Source of the DNA: an uncultured Cyclobacteriaceae bacterium | Lineage (GTDB): Bacteria; Bacteroidota; Bacteroidia; Cytophagales; Cyclobacteriaceae | DNA length: 64,000 nt | NCBI GenBank assembly: GCA_937146645.1 | Contig: CAKZRQ010000037.1 | Location: 62,001-126,000, forward strand | Direction of reading: 5' to 3' | In this document: positions 9,038 through 17,454 of the stretch, piece after piece | How the letters are laid out: each line of letters opens with the position of its first letter | Numbering within the stretch: the stretch's first letter is position 1 | Notes under the pieces: generated by a model | What the model saw: only the letters and a program-made list of their open reading frames with translations | Told to the model about the DNA's origin: nothing | The model's database searches: none | Program-made: the position numbers and the translations under genes

Positions 9038-10768
9038 ATGAGTAATATAGACCCTCAAATAGCAGTAAGAGCCCAAAAATGGCTTGACGGAAATGTAGAC
9101 CAGGCAACCAAGGAGAACATTGAAAAACTTCGGGATTCAGATCCTAAGGAGTTTATCGATTCATTTTATCGAGATCTCGAATTTGGAACTGGCGGACTCC
9201 GTGGGCTAATGGGTGTTGGGACAAACAGAATGAATGTTTACACCGTGGGGATGGCTACTCAAGGCCTTGCAAACTACTTGCTGCAATGTTTCCCTGGAGA
9301 ATACATCGGCGTGGCAATCACCCACGACAGCCGGATCAATAATACCCTATTTGCTAAAACTACGGCGGACGTACTCACAGCTAATGGGATCCATGTCTAT
9401 TATTTCCGTGAGATGCGACCCACCCCGATGTTAAGCTTTGCCGTAAGGCACTTCAACTGCAAAAGTGGGGTAATGATCACCGCTTCGCATAATCCCAAAG
9501 AATACAATGGATACAAGGCTTACTGGGATGATGGTGCTCAGGTGGTAGCTCCTCACGACAAGAATATCATTGATGAGGTAAATAAAATTTCTTCTTTCGA
9601 CGAGGTGAACTGGGAAAAGAATGAGGAACTTTTCCATTACATCGAAGAGGATTTCGATGCCATTTATATGGAGAAAGTGAAGGGTTTGAGTTTATCTCCG
9701 GACGCCATTGAGGCGAATGCGGATATGCCCATTGTTTTTAGTCCAATCCATGGGGCCTCCGGCAAAATGGTTCCTGCCGCTCTTAAAGCTTTTGGATTCA
9801 AGAATATTCATGTAGTCAAAGAGCAGGCCGAGCCTGATGGAACATTCCCTACCGTACTCTATCCAAATCCAGAAGAGGCCGAAGCTTTGGCCATGTCTGT
9901 GGCACTTGGCCAAGAAGTGAAGGCAGAGCTGGTTTTAGCTTGTGATCCTGATGGAGATAGATATGCAGCTGTGGTTCCTAATGAAAAAGGTGAATTTGAG
10001 CTGCTGAATGGGAATCAAACCGGAACATTGCTGACCTATTATTTGCTGAGCAAATGGAAGGAAGCCGGAAAGCTGGATGGAAAGCAGTTTATGGTCAATA
10101 CCATTGTGACCACAGAGCTCATTAATCGAATCGCTGAAGGCTTTGGGGTCAAGTGCTTTAATGTGCTCACAGGGTTTAAAAATATTGCGGCTATTATCAG
10201 AGACTTAGAAGGCAAAGAAACCTTCGTAGGTGGCGGCGAAGAGTCTTACGGATATTTGGTAGGTGATTTCGTCCGAGACAAAGATGGAGTCAGTGCATGT
10301 GCCATGGTTGCTGAGGCCATCGCTTACTATAAAACTCAAGGAAAATCAGTCTTTGAGGTCCTTGCAGAGGTATATGAGAAGTTTGGCTTCTATAAGGAAT
10401 CTTTGATTTCAGTGACCAAAAAAGGAAAAGACGGGGCCGAGCAAATCCAGGCCTTGATGGATGGATTCAGAACCGACACACCAAAGGAAATGAATGGAAT
10501 CCCCGTAGAAAAAGTAATTGACGTAAAAGCTGGAACCATCAAGAATCTCATTTCAGGTGCCGAAGAAAAACTAGATATGGATTCTTCCAATGTAATGCAG
10601 TTTTACCTCACGGATGGTAGCAAGATTTCAGCAAGACCATCAGGAACAGAACCCAAAATCAAATATTATTTCTCTGTTAATGCTCCGCTAAAAGACAGCT
10701 CGGACTATAGAAAACTAGAAGCTGAATTGGTGGAAAGAATGGAAGGATTGAAGGGATATTTCAGCTGA
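9038..10768 (+). CDS. phospho-sugar mutase (phosphoglucomutase/phosphomannomutase)
   Basis: Interconverts hexose 1- and 6-phosphates in the cytosol. The 576 residues show the four-domain alpha-D-phosphohexomutase layout. The phosphoserine is S150 in TASHNPKEYNG, the magnesium loop is DPDGDR at 303-308, the sugar-binding loop is GEES at 400-403, and the phosphate-binding loop RPSGTEPK is at 533-540. The length and the N-terminal extension fit the PgcA-like group of ~575 residues, usually phosphoglucomutase, rather than the shorter GlmM. It is monocistronic, divergent from GH2 upstream and convergent with egtD downstream. Confidence 0.92.
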   Translation: MSNIDPQIAVRAQKWLDGNVDQATKENIEKLRDSDPKEFIDSFYRDLEFGTGGLRGLMGVGTNRMNVYTVGMATQGLANYLLQCFPGEYIGVAITHDSRINNTLFAKTTADVLTANGIHVYYFREMRPTPMLSFAVRHFNCKSGVMITASHNPKEYNGYKAYWDDGAQVVAPHDKNIIDEVNKISSFDEVNWEKNEELFHYIEEDFDAIYMEKVKGLSLSPDAIEANADMPIVFSPIHGASGKMVPAALKAFGFKNIHVVKEQAEPDGTFPTVLYPNPEEAEALAMSVALGQEVKAELVLACDPDGDRYAAVVPNEKGEFELLNGNQTGTLLTYYLLSKWKEAGKLDGKQFMVNTIVTTELINRIAEGFGVKCFNVLTGFKNIAAIIRDLEGKETFVGGGEESYGYLVGDFVRDKDGVSACAMVAEAIAYYKTQGKSVFEVLAEVYEKFGFYKESLISVTKKGKDGAEQIQALMDGFRTDTPKEMNGIPVEKVIDVKAGTIKNLISGAEEKLDMDSSNVMQFYLTDGSKISARPSGTEPKIKYYFSVNAPLKDSSDYRKLEAELVERMEGLKGYFS

Positions 10769-10774
10769 AAATAG

Positions 10775-10800
10775 AGCCGGATTTATTCCGGCTTATTTAT
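10775..10800 (+). terminator. probable intrinsic terminator after the mutase
   Basis: Seven-base stem AGCCGGA / TCCGGCT (10775-10793) with a five-base loop, followed by TATTTAT. It lies between two convergent genes and overlaps the egtD stop at 10797. The T-run is imperfect. Confidence 0.6.
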
Positions 10801-11765
10801 ATCCTTTCCCAGAGTACATCAGCGAAATATCGATCCTGATCGAGAAAGGATTCCTTTAATTCAAAGCCCGATCGTTGGGCGAGCTTCTTAATTTCTGAAA
10901 GGCTATATTTTTTGCTGATCTCAGTGAAAATCGGTTCATGAGCTTCAAATTCAAAGGCCTGATTCAAATCCAAAATATCAACATTCTGATTTTTTAGAGA
11001 AACCAAATGACTTCTGCATTCTCCATTCACAGGATTATAGCTTGGCCAGTGCATGAAGTTTTCCAAAACGAAATTTGCCCCCAGCTCCCTATTCATCCTG
11101 CGAAGTAGATTAAGGTTGAATTCTCTGGTCACTCCATCTTTATCATGGTAGGCATCCAGAATGGTTTGCGGATTTTTCTTCAGATCAAAACCCAAAAGAA
11201 CCTCGTCCCCGAAGACAGTTCCAATTCTTAAATGATCTAGAACATCATGTGCTTCTTTCAGTGGGAAATTCCCAATATTTCCTCCCAGAAACAAAATGAA
11301 AGATGGTCTGCCATTTTCCCATTCCCTCTTGAGCAAGGATCCTCTGTAGGTGTCTTCAATCGTCTTCACTTCAAGATTCGGAAGTTCATCTGCTAAACTT
11401 TCTTTCAGTTCAGCCAGAACAGTTCCAGAGAAATCGATAGGGAAATAAGTGTACTCCGCTCCTACCTTATCCAAATGCCTAAGCAGAATCTTTGTTTTCA
11501 ATCCATCACCCGCTCCAAGCTCAACCAGATTGAATGGCTCCTTTTTTGATAGAATTTTTTCAAGAATGGCTTCATGCTGGTTTTCCAGAATTTCAAACTC
11601 TTTCCGAGTCAAGTAGTATTCTGGCATAGCCATAATTTCCTGAAAAAGCTTATCTCCAGTCGCATCATAAAAATACTTGGATGGAATAGACTTTGGCTTT
11701 GACGATAGCCCAAGTAGAACATCTTGAGCAAAACTGCCCAAATCGAGGTTTTTCTTTGCTGACAT
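10797..11765 (-). CDS. egtD: L-histidine N-alpha-methyltransferase EgtD
   Basis: SAM-dependent enzyme that trimethylates histidine to hercynine, the first step of ergothioneine synthesis. The 322-residue protein matches the EgtD family along its length. It has the SKYFYDATG start block at 29-37, PEYYLTR, the SAM-binding LGAGDG at 83-88, GGNIGNF at 161-167 (the asparagine that holds the histidine amino group), Y206, and TEIS at 281-284 (the glutamate and serine contacting the imidazole). It starts four bases after the egtB stop, so the pair forms an operon read egtB-egtD. The residues seen argue for histidine methylation rather than a general methyltransferase. Confidence 0.92.
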   Translation of the reverse strand: MSAKKNLDLGSFAQDVLLGLSSKPKSIPSKYFYDATGDKLFQEIMAMPEYYLTRKEFEILENQHEAILEKILSKKEPFNLVELGAGDGLKTKILLRHLDKVGAEYTYFPIDFSGTVLAELKESLADELPNLEVKTIEDTYRGSLLKREWENGRPSFILFLGGNIGNFPLKEAHDVLDHLRIGTVFGDEVLLGFDLKKNPQTILDAYHDKDGVTREFNLNLLRRMNRELGANFVLENFMHWPSYNPVNGECRSHLVSLKNQNVDILDLNQAFEFEAHEPIFTEISKKYSLSEIKKLAQRSGFELKESFLDQDRYFADVLWERI

Positions 11766-11769
11766 TGAT

Positions 11770-12915
11770 TTAAAGGGATTTGGCTAAACGGATACCCATA
11801 AATTGCCATCTAAAATGAGGATGAAAAAAATTTCTATAAGAAGATCTGGAATGATCTGGCGAAGTCGCCACCGAGGCTCCTCGTAATACCATTTGGTTCA
11901 CCATGAATTTACCATTGTATTCTCCTAGGGCCCCAGGTGCTATCGCAAAGCCAGGATAAGGTAAATAAGCGGAATTGGTCCATTCCCATCGCACTCCCCA
12001 AGAAAACTGATCACACGCTGCCTCCCACTCAAACTCAGTAGGCAATCTCAGACCTTTCCACATGGCAAAAGCCGAGGCTTCATAATAATTGACATGTGCC
12101 AAAACAGCTTCAGGGTCAAGATTTTTCCTCCCGTCTAAGGTATAGTAGGTCCACGATCCATCTCGCTTTTCCCAATATAAGGGAGCATCGATCTCGTTCT
12201 TAGTTACCCAAGACCAGCCTTCATCATGCCAATATTTTGGATCTTGGTATCCTCCGGATTCCACGAAGGCCAAATACTCACCATTCTTAACCAAATTCTT
12301 TTGAATAGAATAAGCTGGTAAAAATACTTTATGGGCACCAAGCTCATTATCATAACAGAAACCTTCCCCTTTGTGGCCAATTTCATAAAGACCTTCTTCC
12401 ATTTCAACCCAGCCTTCTTTGGATTCTGAATCATACTCACGAATATCCATCACCTGCACATCAAGCGGATTATGCCAAATACTATATTTCAAATCCGTGA
12501 TGAGAAGCTCTTGATGTTGCTGTTCATGATGAGTTCCAAGTATCACTAATTCCTCAACCTTTTCCTCATCTCTTGAAAGAAGCTCGAGAACTGCGACATC
12601 GACATATTTCCTATACTCCAAAACCTCATCAACCCCAGGCCTCGACATCAACCCTCTCTGGTTTCTTGCTGTCCTCTTTCCATGGGTATTGTAGTACGAA
12701 TTGAATAGAAAATTGAATTGAGGATGAGCGACTTTGTAGTCATCCATGTAGTCTATTAAAATGAATTGCTCAAAAAACCATGTCGTGTGAGCCAGATGCC
12801 ATTTAGGTGGGCTCACCTCCTCAGAGGCTTGGAGCCCATAGTCTTCTTTTATCAGATTTTGGCAAAGGTTTAAAGAATATTGTCTGACGGAAAGGAAGCG
12901 CTCTCGAGTACTCAT
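11770..12915 (-). CDS. egtB: ergothioneine sulfoxide synthase EgtB
   Basis: Non-haem iron enzyme that joins hercynine to a thiol donor with oxygen, forming the sulfoxide precursor of ergothioneine. The 381-residue protein has an N-terminal DinB-like helical bundle supplying the iron histidines H43 (HTTWFF), H130 and H134 (GTHHEQQHQE), followed by a C-terminal FGE-sulfatase/lectin-like domain (RLPTEFEWEAA, MVLRGAS, SSYRNFF). The length is typical of bacterial EgtB; there is no fused methyltransferase, which argues against OvoA. The first gene of the egtB-egtD pair. Whether it uses gamma-glutamylcysteine or cysteine cannot be read from this sequence. Confidence 0.92.
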   Translation of the reverse strand: MSTRERFLSVRQYSLNLCQNLIKEDYGLQASEEVSPPKWHLAHTTWFFEQFILIDYMDDYKVAHPQFNFLFNSYYNTHGKRTARNQRGLMSRPGVDEVLEYRKYVDVAVLELLSRDEEKVEELVILGTHHEQQHQELLITDLKYSIWHNPLDVQVMDIREYDSESKEGWVEMEEGLYEIGHKGEGFCYDNELGAHKVFLPAYSIQKNLVKNGEYLAFVESGGYQDPKYWHDEGWSWVTKNEIDAPLYWEKRDGSWTYYTLDGRKNLDPEAVLAHVNYYEASAFAMWKGLRLPTEFEWEAACDQFSWGVRWEWTNSAYLPYPGFAIAPGALGEYNGKFMVNQMVLRGASVATSPDHSRSSYRNFFHPHFRWQFMGIRLAKSL

Positions 12916-13071
12916 TATAGGAAAAAGATAATCCCTGAAGATATACTTTTCTCTTGTTCTTCTAGCATCTCATTTAAGTAAATCAACTAGGATGAGGAAT
13001 TTTAAATTTAATCTGTCAGGAAATGTCGATTCGCATAAATCTTGCTTTCTTCGTAGACACAACGCTTTCGC

Positions 13072-14085
13072 ATGAACATTCAAAATAACATCTCTCTAAA
13101 ACCCTATAACACTTTTGGAATCAACCACAGCGCGAATTACTTCGCCGAAGCGAATGATGTTGCAGACCTGAAAGAAGCTTTGCTCTGGGCAAAAGAGAAT
13201 GAACAAGAAATTCTAATTATCGGCGGTGGAAGTAATATCCTTCTCACGCAGGATTTCGAGGGTCTGGTCATTCTGATAAAGCTTTTGGGAATTAAGGTCC
13301 TGAATGAAAATGAAGAAGACGTTCTAGTGAAGGTTGGGGCTGGGGAAAATTGGCATGAGTTCGTGATGCACAGTCTTCAACAAGGATGGTCAGGCATAGA
13401 AAACTTATCACTCATACCTGGAACCGTTGGAGCTAGTCCAATGCAAAACATTGGAGCCTATGGCGTAGAAATAAAAGAGGTTTTTGTTGAGCTAGAAGGA
13501 CTGAATAGAGAAAGCTTAGATCTTGAGAAGTTCGATAAGGCTGAATGTGATTTTGGATATCGTGAAAGCATATTCAAAAACAAGGTCAAGAATAAGTACA
13601 TCATTACTTCGGTGACTTTTCGGTTGTCCAAAATAGCTGAACTCAATACTGAATATGGGGTGATAATGAATACCCTTGAAGAAATGGAGGTCAAAGAACC
13701 AACACCGAAGGATGTGAGTAATGCTGTCATCAAAATCCGACAATCCAAGCTTCCTGATCCTGCCGAAATCGGCAATGCCGGCTCATTTTTTAAAAACCCG
13801 ACTATTCCTTTAGAAAGCTTTGATCAACTGAAAGCAGATTATCCCAACATCCCTGGATACCCTCAGGAAAGGGGAATCAAAGTACCTGCAGCATGGTTAA
13901 TAGAGCAAAGCGGCTGGAAAGGAAAACGTTTTGGAAACATCGGAGTGCATAAAAAGCAGCCTTTGGTGCTCGTGAATTATGGCAACGGAGAGGGAAAAGA
14001 AATCGTTGAGCTTTCTAAAAGAATACAAGAATCTGTTAAGGAAAAGTTCGGCGTAATGTTGAGCCCGGAAGTCAACTTCATCTAG
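13072..14085 (+). CDS. murB: UDP-N-acetylenolpyruvoylglucosamine reductase MurB
   Basis: FAD enzyme reducing UDP-GlcNAc-enolpyruvate to UDP-MurNAc in peptidoglycan synthesis; cytosolic. The 337 residues show the FAD-binding block GGGSN (51-55), IPGTVGASPMQNIGAYG (115-131), FGYRESIFK with the active-site arginine R164, the proton-donor serine S238 (NAGSFFKNP), and the C-terminal glutamate E333 (SPEVNFI). The FGYRxSxFK segment marks the type I (E. coli-like) form. It is divergent from egtB and shares only the 156-base intergenic region with it. The following lipoprotein gene is 61 bases away. Confidence 0.96.
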   Translation: MNIQNNISLKPYNTFGINHSANYFAEANDVADLKEALLWAKENEQEILIIGGGSNILLTQDFEGLVILIKLLGIKVLNENEEDVLVKVGAGENWHEFVMHSLQQGWSGIENLSLIPGTVGASPMQNIGAYGVEIKEVFVELEGLNRESLDLEKFDKAECDFGYRESIFKNKVKNKYIITSVTFRLSKIAELNTEYGVIMNTLEEMEVKEPTPKDVSNAVIKIRQSKLPDPAEIGNAGSFFKNPTIPLESFDQLKADYPNIPGYPQERGIKVPAAWLIEQSGWKGKRFGNIGVHKKQPLVLVNYGNGEGKEIVELSKRIQESVKEKFGVMLSPEVNFI

Positions 14086-14146
14086 GAGCCGAATTTTCCT
14101 CTACCCGGATTTGTATTAACTTTAAGACTAAGAGAAGTTTAAGAAA

Positions 14147-14749
14147 ATGTATCACCCAAAAATCAAATTCAAAAAGCTTCAAACTATAGTGCTAGGAGTA
14201 ATTCTTATAGCATGTCTTTCAGGATGCAGTTCCATAGAGATTTTCAAAGAGAATTCCGAAATAGCCCCTGCGAAGAAGTATGAATCTTTTGTCATAGTAA
14301 ACCAAGAGATTGGCATTCGAGGTTTTTCATCACAGTTTCTTGATCAAAATGTTCAAATTCGATTACAAGAAAATTTGGAACAAGCAGGGATGGTATACGA
14401 AAAAAATCAACCAGATGTGGTGATCCGTTATACCTCAAATGAAGATCCGAGACAGAAAGAGATACAACCGAACCCATACCCAACCAGATTTTGGGGAAGC
14501 AGAATCTATGATCCCTGGATGTTCAACCCATATGGGCCCATGATGGATGATTTCCAAGTGAGAATAGACAATTATGAACTAGTTCAGGTTATTGTGGATT
14601 TTATCGATCCGGAAAAAGACAAGTTTCTAATGACTCTCACAGGGGTTACTGAGGTGGGAAGTCAGAGTACAAAAGAAAAAAAAGTGATGAAAACTGTGGA
14701 TAAGATCGTTGAGCGATTTGTCCTTGAAGTCAATACCAACCCAAAATAA
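14147..14749 (+). CDS. DUF4136-type lipoprotein
   Basis: A 200-residue predicted lipoprotein. A basic N terminus and hydrophobic stretch end in the lipobox LSGC (cysteine near residue 27). The body resembles DUF4136 proteins, which are small envelope lipoproteins of unknown function, with a conserved aromatic/proline segment (PYPTRFWGSRIYDPW). It ends six bases before the Mpo1-like gene, so the two are probably one transcript. No catalytic motif is visible; a structural or envelope-associated role is the safe reading. Confidence 0.7.
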   Translation: MYHPKIKFKKLQTIVLGVILIACLSGCSSIEIFKENSEIAPAKKYESFVIVNQEIGIRGFSSQFLDQNVQIRLQENLEQAGMVYEKNQPDVVIRYTSNEDPRQKEIQPNPYPTRFWGSRIYDPWMFNPYGPMMDDFQVRIDNYELVQVIVDFIDPEKDKFLMTLTGVTEVGSQSTKEKKVMKTVDKIVERFVLEVNTNPK

Positions 14750-14755
14750 CCAAAC

Positions 14756-15073
14756 ATGGAAACGAGATACACTAGTCTAAAAGACTTCTATCCATATTAT
14801 TTAGAAGAACATCAGGATCCAACCTGTCGAACATTACATTTTGTAGGGACAGGGCTACTTTTCTTCATACTCGCAGCAGCGATTTTCCTAAACAATTATT
14901 GGCTATTGCTTACTATTCCTTTGGTAGGATATGGCTTCGCATGGGTAGGTCATTTCTTCTTTGAGAAAAATAAACCTGCAACATTTCAGTACCCATTTTA
15001 CAGTTTGGCCTCCGATTTTATTCTATTTTTTCACCTTTTGACAGGAAAAGAGAAATTTAATCCCCAGAAATAG
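14756..15073 (+). CDS. Mpo1-like (DUF962) membrane protein
   Basis: A 105-residue protein with two or three hydrophobic helices. It matches the DUF962/Mpo1 family by its N-terminal YYLEEHQDPTCRTLHFVGT block and the GHFFFEKNKPA block, both carrying the family's histidines. Yeast Mpo1 is an Fe(II)-dependent dioxygenase that shortens 2-hydroxy fatty acids in phytosphingosine breakdown. Bacterial homologues are mostly uncharacterised, so that activity is inferred from family. It lies six bases after the DUF4136 lipoprotein gene. Confidence 0.8.
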   Translation: METRYTSLKDFYPYYLEEHQDPTCRTLHFVGTGLLFFILAAAIFLNNYWLLLTIPLVGYGFAWVGHFFFEKNKPATFQYPFYSLASDFILFFHLLTGKEKFNPQK

Positions 15074-15176
15074 AGGGTTTTCCACAGCCTGAATGCCAAA
15101 AAGTTTGAAAGACAGAAATTAGTTTATACTTTTACAGTATAATTATTGCATTTCAAAATCCTTTTTTTGCATTTCA

Positions 15177-15533
15177 ATGTTACGGGTAGTTCTTATAGAT
15201 GATGATCCCATCAGCACGTTTGTGACCGAGAAGCTAATCGAGAAAAACGTGGAGGAGCCTGTGCAATTTTTTAAATTCACTAATGCCAGAAAGGCACTTC
15301 GGGAACTCTACAAGCTAAGACCGAACTATCTTTTCCTTGACTTGAATATGCCAGAAATGAATGGCTGGGATTTTCTTGATTCCCTAAACGGTGAAAGCGA
15401 AGGGACTGAGATATACATTCTTAGTAGTTCAGTTGACGAAAGAGATATCAACAGGGCGTCTACCTATTCTATGGTAAAGGACTATCTTTCAAAACCTCTC
15501 ATTAAAAAGTCTATCTCCTCCATTTTTAGCTAA
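15177..15533 (+). CDS. single-domain response regulator (CheY-like)
   Basis: A 118-residue receiver domain with no output domain. The acidic pocket is D8-D10 (LIDDDP), the phospho-acceptor is D55 (FLDLNMPEMNG), the switch serine/threonine position is in ILSSS (81-85), and the conserved lysine is K106 (LSKPL). The spacing is canonical, so it should be phosphorylated. No histidine kinase is adjacent; the nearest signalling partner in the window is the HPt protein 42 kb away, and a link between them is speculative. Stand-alone receivers in Bacteroidota often work in phosphorelays. Confidence 0.9.
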   Translation: MLRVVLIDDDPISTFVTEKLIEKNVEEPVQFFKFTNARKALRELYKLRPNYLFLDLNMPEMNGWDFLDSLNGESEGTEIYILSSSVDERDINRASTYSMVKDYLSKPLIKKSISSIFS

Positions 15534-15536
15534 ACC

Positions 15537-15559
15537 TCCGAAAATTACTTCGGAATTTT
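15537..15559 (+). terminator. weak terminator-like hairpin after the response regulator
   Basis: Six-base stem TCCGAA / TTCGGA (15537-15554) with a six-base loop and a short ATTTTC tail. It is placed right after the stop codon; the stem is short and the T-run poor. Confidence 0.4.
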
Positions 15560-15605
15560 CAAACCTGAATTTGTCTAATTAGTTTAGTAGCCAAACAGTG
15601 AGATT

Positions 15606-16088
15606 ATGGCAAAAGCAACAATTGAAATCATTTCAGCGCTTGAGAGGACGGCAAATAAAATCGAGTCAGGAGCTCCATATCAGTGGGGTCATATGGGGTC
15701 TTGCAACTGTGGGAATCTTGCACAAGAATTAACCAAGCTTTCTAAAGCAGAAATTCATCAATATGCCATGCAAAGGCATGGTGACTGGACAGAGCAAATT
15801 TTAGAGTTCTGCCCTACTAGTGGTTACCCTATGGATCTTATGATCCAAAACATGTTGGATTTGGGAATGACAACAGAAGACCTTAAAAATCTAGAGACAC
15901 TATCAGACCGAAAGATCCTCTCGTACATTCCATTTCCTAAAAGAACGCATCTCAACAAAAATCGAAAAGAAGATGTGGTTTATTACATAAGGAAATGGGC
16001 TGAGATGCTTAGAGAAGAGTGGATTGAACTACACCCGGGACTTGATTTAGAAGAAGCTTTTGAGGTTAAAAAGCTCGAGACAAATTGA
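15606..16088 (+). CDS. conserved hypothetical cytosolic protein
   Basis: A 160-residue soluble protein that I cannot assign to a named family. It is rich in helix-forming residues. It has a CNCGNLAQE segment near residues 33-41, an LEFCPTSG segment near 66-73, and a conserved-looking PFPKRTHLNKNRKED stretch near 113-127. The three cysteines are too few and too scattered for a clear zinc site. There is no signal peptide or membrane helix. It sits between the response regulator and a small membrane protein, each with its own likely transcription signals. Confidence 0.6.
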   Translation: MAKATIEIISALERTANKIESGAPYQWGHMGSCNCGNLAQELTKLSKAEIHQYAMQRHGDWTEQILEFCPTSGYPMDLMIQNMLDLGMTTEDLKNLETLSDRKILSYIPFPKRTHLNKNRKEDVVYYIRKWAEMLREEWIELHPGLDLEEAFEVKKLETN

Positions 16089-16095
16089 ACTTAGG

Positions 16096-16126
16096 TTGGT
16101 AATTTAAATCCTTGATTTTATCTTCG
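16096..16126 (+). promoter_or_regulatory. candidate Bacteroidota promoter for the 49-residue ORF
   Basis: TTG at 16096-16098, a 20-base spacer, then TATCTTCG at 16119-16126. This is one mismatch from the -33 TTG / -7 TAnnTTTG consensus. The ATG follows 25 bases later. Confidence 0.5.
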
Positions 16127-16151
16127 TGCATCATTAGAAAATAAATCAATT

Positions 16152-16301
16152 ATGGTATTACTTGATGTCTTTAGTTCACCCATTGCAGGTGGCGCCCAAT
16201 TATTCTTGCTAATCGTCTGCATTCTCGTTGGACTAGGTGCTGGTCTCTCAGCTATAGATGCCAGAACCACACTCGGTGGAAAAAAGAAGTCAGAGGATTA
16301 A
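16152..16301 (+). CDS. small single-span membrane protein (49 residues)
   Basis: A short ORF starting ATG at 16152 and ending TAA at 16299-16301. It has a promoter-like TTG-N20-TATCTTCG just ahead and a strong terminator 20 bases after, so it looks like a complete one-gene unit. Residues about 16-36 form one hydrophobic helix (QLFLLIVCILVGLGAGL) and the tail is basic then acidic (GGKKKSED). The glycine-rich helix suggests tight packing against another helix. I recognise no family and no partner gene is attached. Confidence 0.6.
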   Translation: MVLLDVFSSPIAGGAQLFLLIVCILVGLGAGLSAIDARTTLGGKKKSED

Positions 16302-16320
16302 TACTGAATAGCGATATTTG

Positions 16321-16346
16321 AAGGAGGTTTTTAACCTCCTTTTTTT
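16321..16346 (+). terminator. intrinsic terminator after the 49-residue ORF
   Basis: Nine-base stem AAGGAGGTT / AACCTCCTT (16321-16341) with a TTT loop and a run of Ts to 16346. It overlaps the stop codon of the convergent glycerate kinase gene at 16345. The AGGAGG here is a stem arm, not a ribosome binding site. Confidence 0.9.
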
Positions 16347-17454
16347 ATGCCCACTCGGAAAGAAATACTCTCAAAGCAGTAGCCAAGTTTTTCTTCGCAA
16401 GTTCATTGGCTTTGACATCAGATAAATCCAAATCCTCTAATTGTACAAAATACTGAAATCCAGCATCTTTACCGGCTCTTCCTGAACTAATCAATAGGCA
16501 ATCCTTGGCTAAAGCTTCACATAGTTTTTTAAGCTCAAAAGGTCCCTTCCCTTTGGCAGATTGCATATCAAACCTTCCTTCTCCTGTGATGACCAAATCA
16601 GATTCTTGAATTAAGTCTTTGATATTTACTGCGTCAAAAAAGTATTTTGCTCCTGCTTCAATTTTTACATCAAAAAAATGAGATAGACCATAAGCGATTC
16701 CACCTGCGGCCCCAAAACCAGGTTGGTCCAATACAGGTTCTTTTACCTTTTTCATCAAAAGGTTTACCACCTTTCTGCAATTCTCCTCATATTCCATGAA
16801 ATCATTCTCGGAAAGCCCTTTTTGTTTTCCAAAGACTGGAATCGCTCCCTCAGCTCCAAAGAATGTATTATTCACATCACACAAACAAATAATCTCAATT
16901 TTCGGCAGTGGATGTTTGATTTGAATATGTGCTATTCGAGATAAAAAATCAGGACTGTACGGGGCTATTTCACGACCATTTTCATTTAGAAATGTCAAAC
17001 CAAGATTTTGAAGAATACCCAGCCCAAGGTCAATCGTAGCGGAACCTCCTAATCCTAGGATGATGGTTTCACATCCTTCGCTGATCGCTCCTTCTATGAG
17101 TTTGCCTGTGCCGAAGGTAGATGTGTTTCTTGGGTTTTGAAGGCTTTGTTCCAATGCTCCAAGACCAGAAGCACTAGAAACATCGATATATGCTGCTTTT
17201 GCCTTTCTGTCCAATCCATATTTAGCCATAACTGGTCGCCCGACCGAATCTAAGGTCCAAATGGACCTTCTCTCCAATTTGAGAAAATCAGAAATTAATT
17301 CGCAAGTGCCATCGCCTCCATCGGCAATAGGACAAATTTGAATATCAATCCCAGATGAATGATTTGATATGGTCTGGGCAATTATCTCTGCAGCCTCAGA
17401 TGCAGACAAAGTTCCTTTAAATGCATTGGGTGCTATAAGGACCCGCCTGTTCAT
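16345..17454 (-). CDS. glycerate kinase (GarK/GlxK family)
   Basis: Phosphorylates D-glycerate with ATP, giving 2- or 3-phosphoglycerate. The 369-residue protein matches the GarK/GlxK family: N-terminal APNAFKGTLSA, the PIADGGDGT loop, the LGLGGSATIDLGLG nucleotide/substrate loop, the GAAGGIAYGL block and ITGEGRFD. Its start overlaps the stop of the amino-acid symporter by four bases (17451-17454), so the two are translationally coupled. The context fits use of glycine, serine or alanine carbon through hydroxypyruvate and glycerate, which is inference. Confidence 0.93.
   Translation of the reverse strand: MNRRVLIAPNAFKGTLSASEAAEIIAQTISNHSSGIDIQICPIADGGDGTCELISDFLKLERRSIWTLDSVGRPVMAKYGLDRKAKAAYIDVSSASGLGALEQSLQNPRNTSTFGTGKLIEGAISEGCETIILGLGGSATIDLGLGILQNLGLTFLNENGREIAPYSPDFLSRIAHIQIKHPLPKIEIICLCDVNNTFFGAEGAIPVFGKQKGLSENDFMEYEENCRKVVNLLMKKVKEPVLDQPGFGAAGGIAYGLSHFFDVKIEAGAKYFFDAVNIKDLIQESDLVITGEGRFDMQSAKGKGPFELKKLCEALAKDCLLISSGRAGKDAGFQYFVQLEDLDLSDVKANELAKKNLATALRVFLSEWA

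Noticed and set aside
16321-16328. AAGGAGG as a strong ribosome binding site.
   Set aside because: It is one arm of a terminator stem and no plus-strand start codon with an open frame follows.
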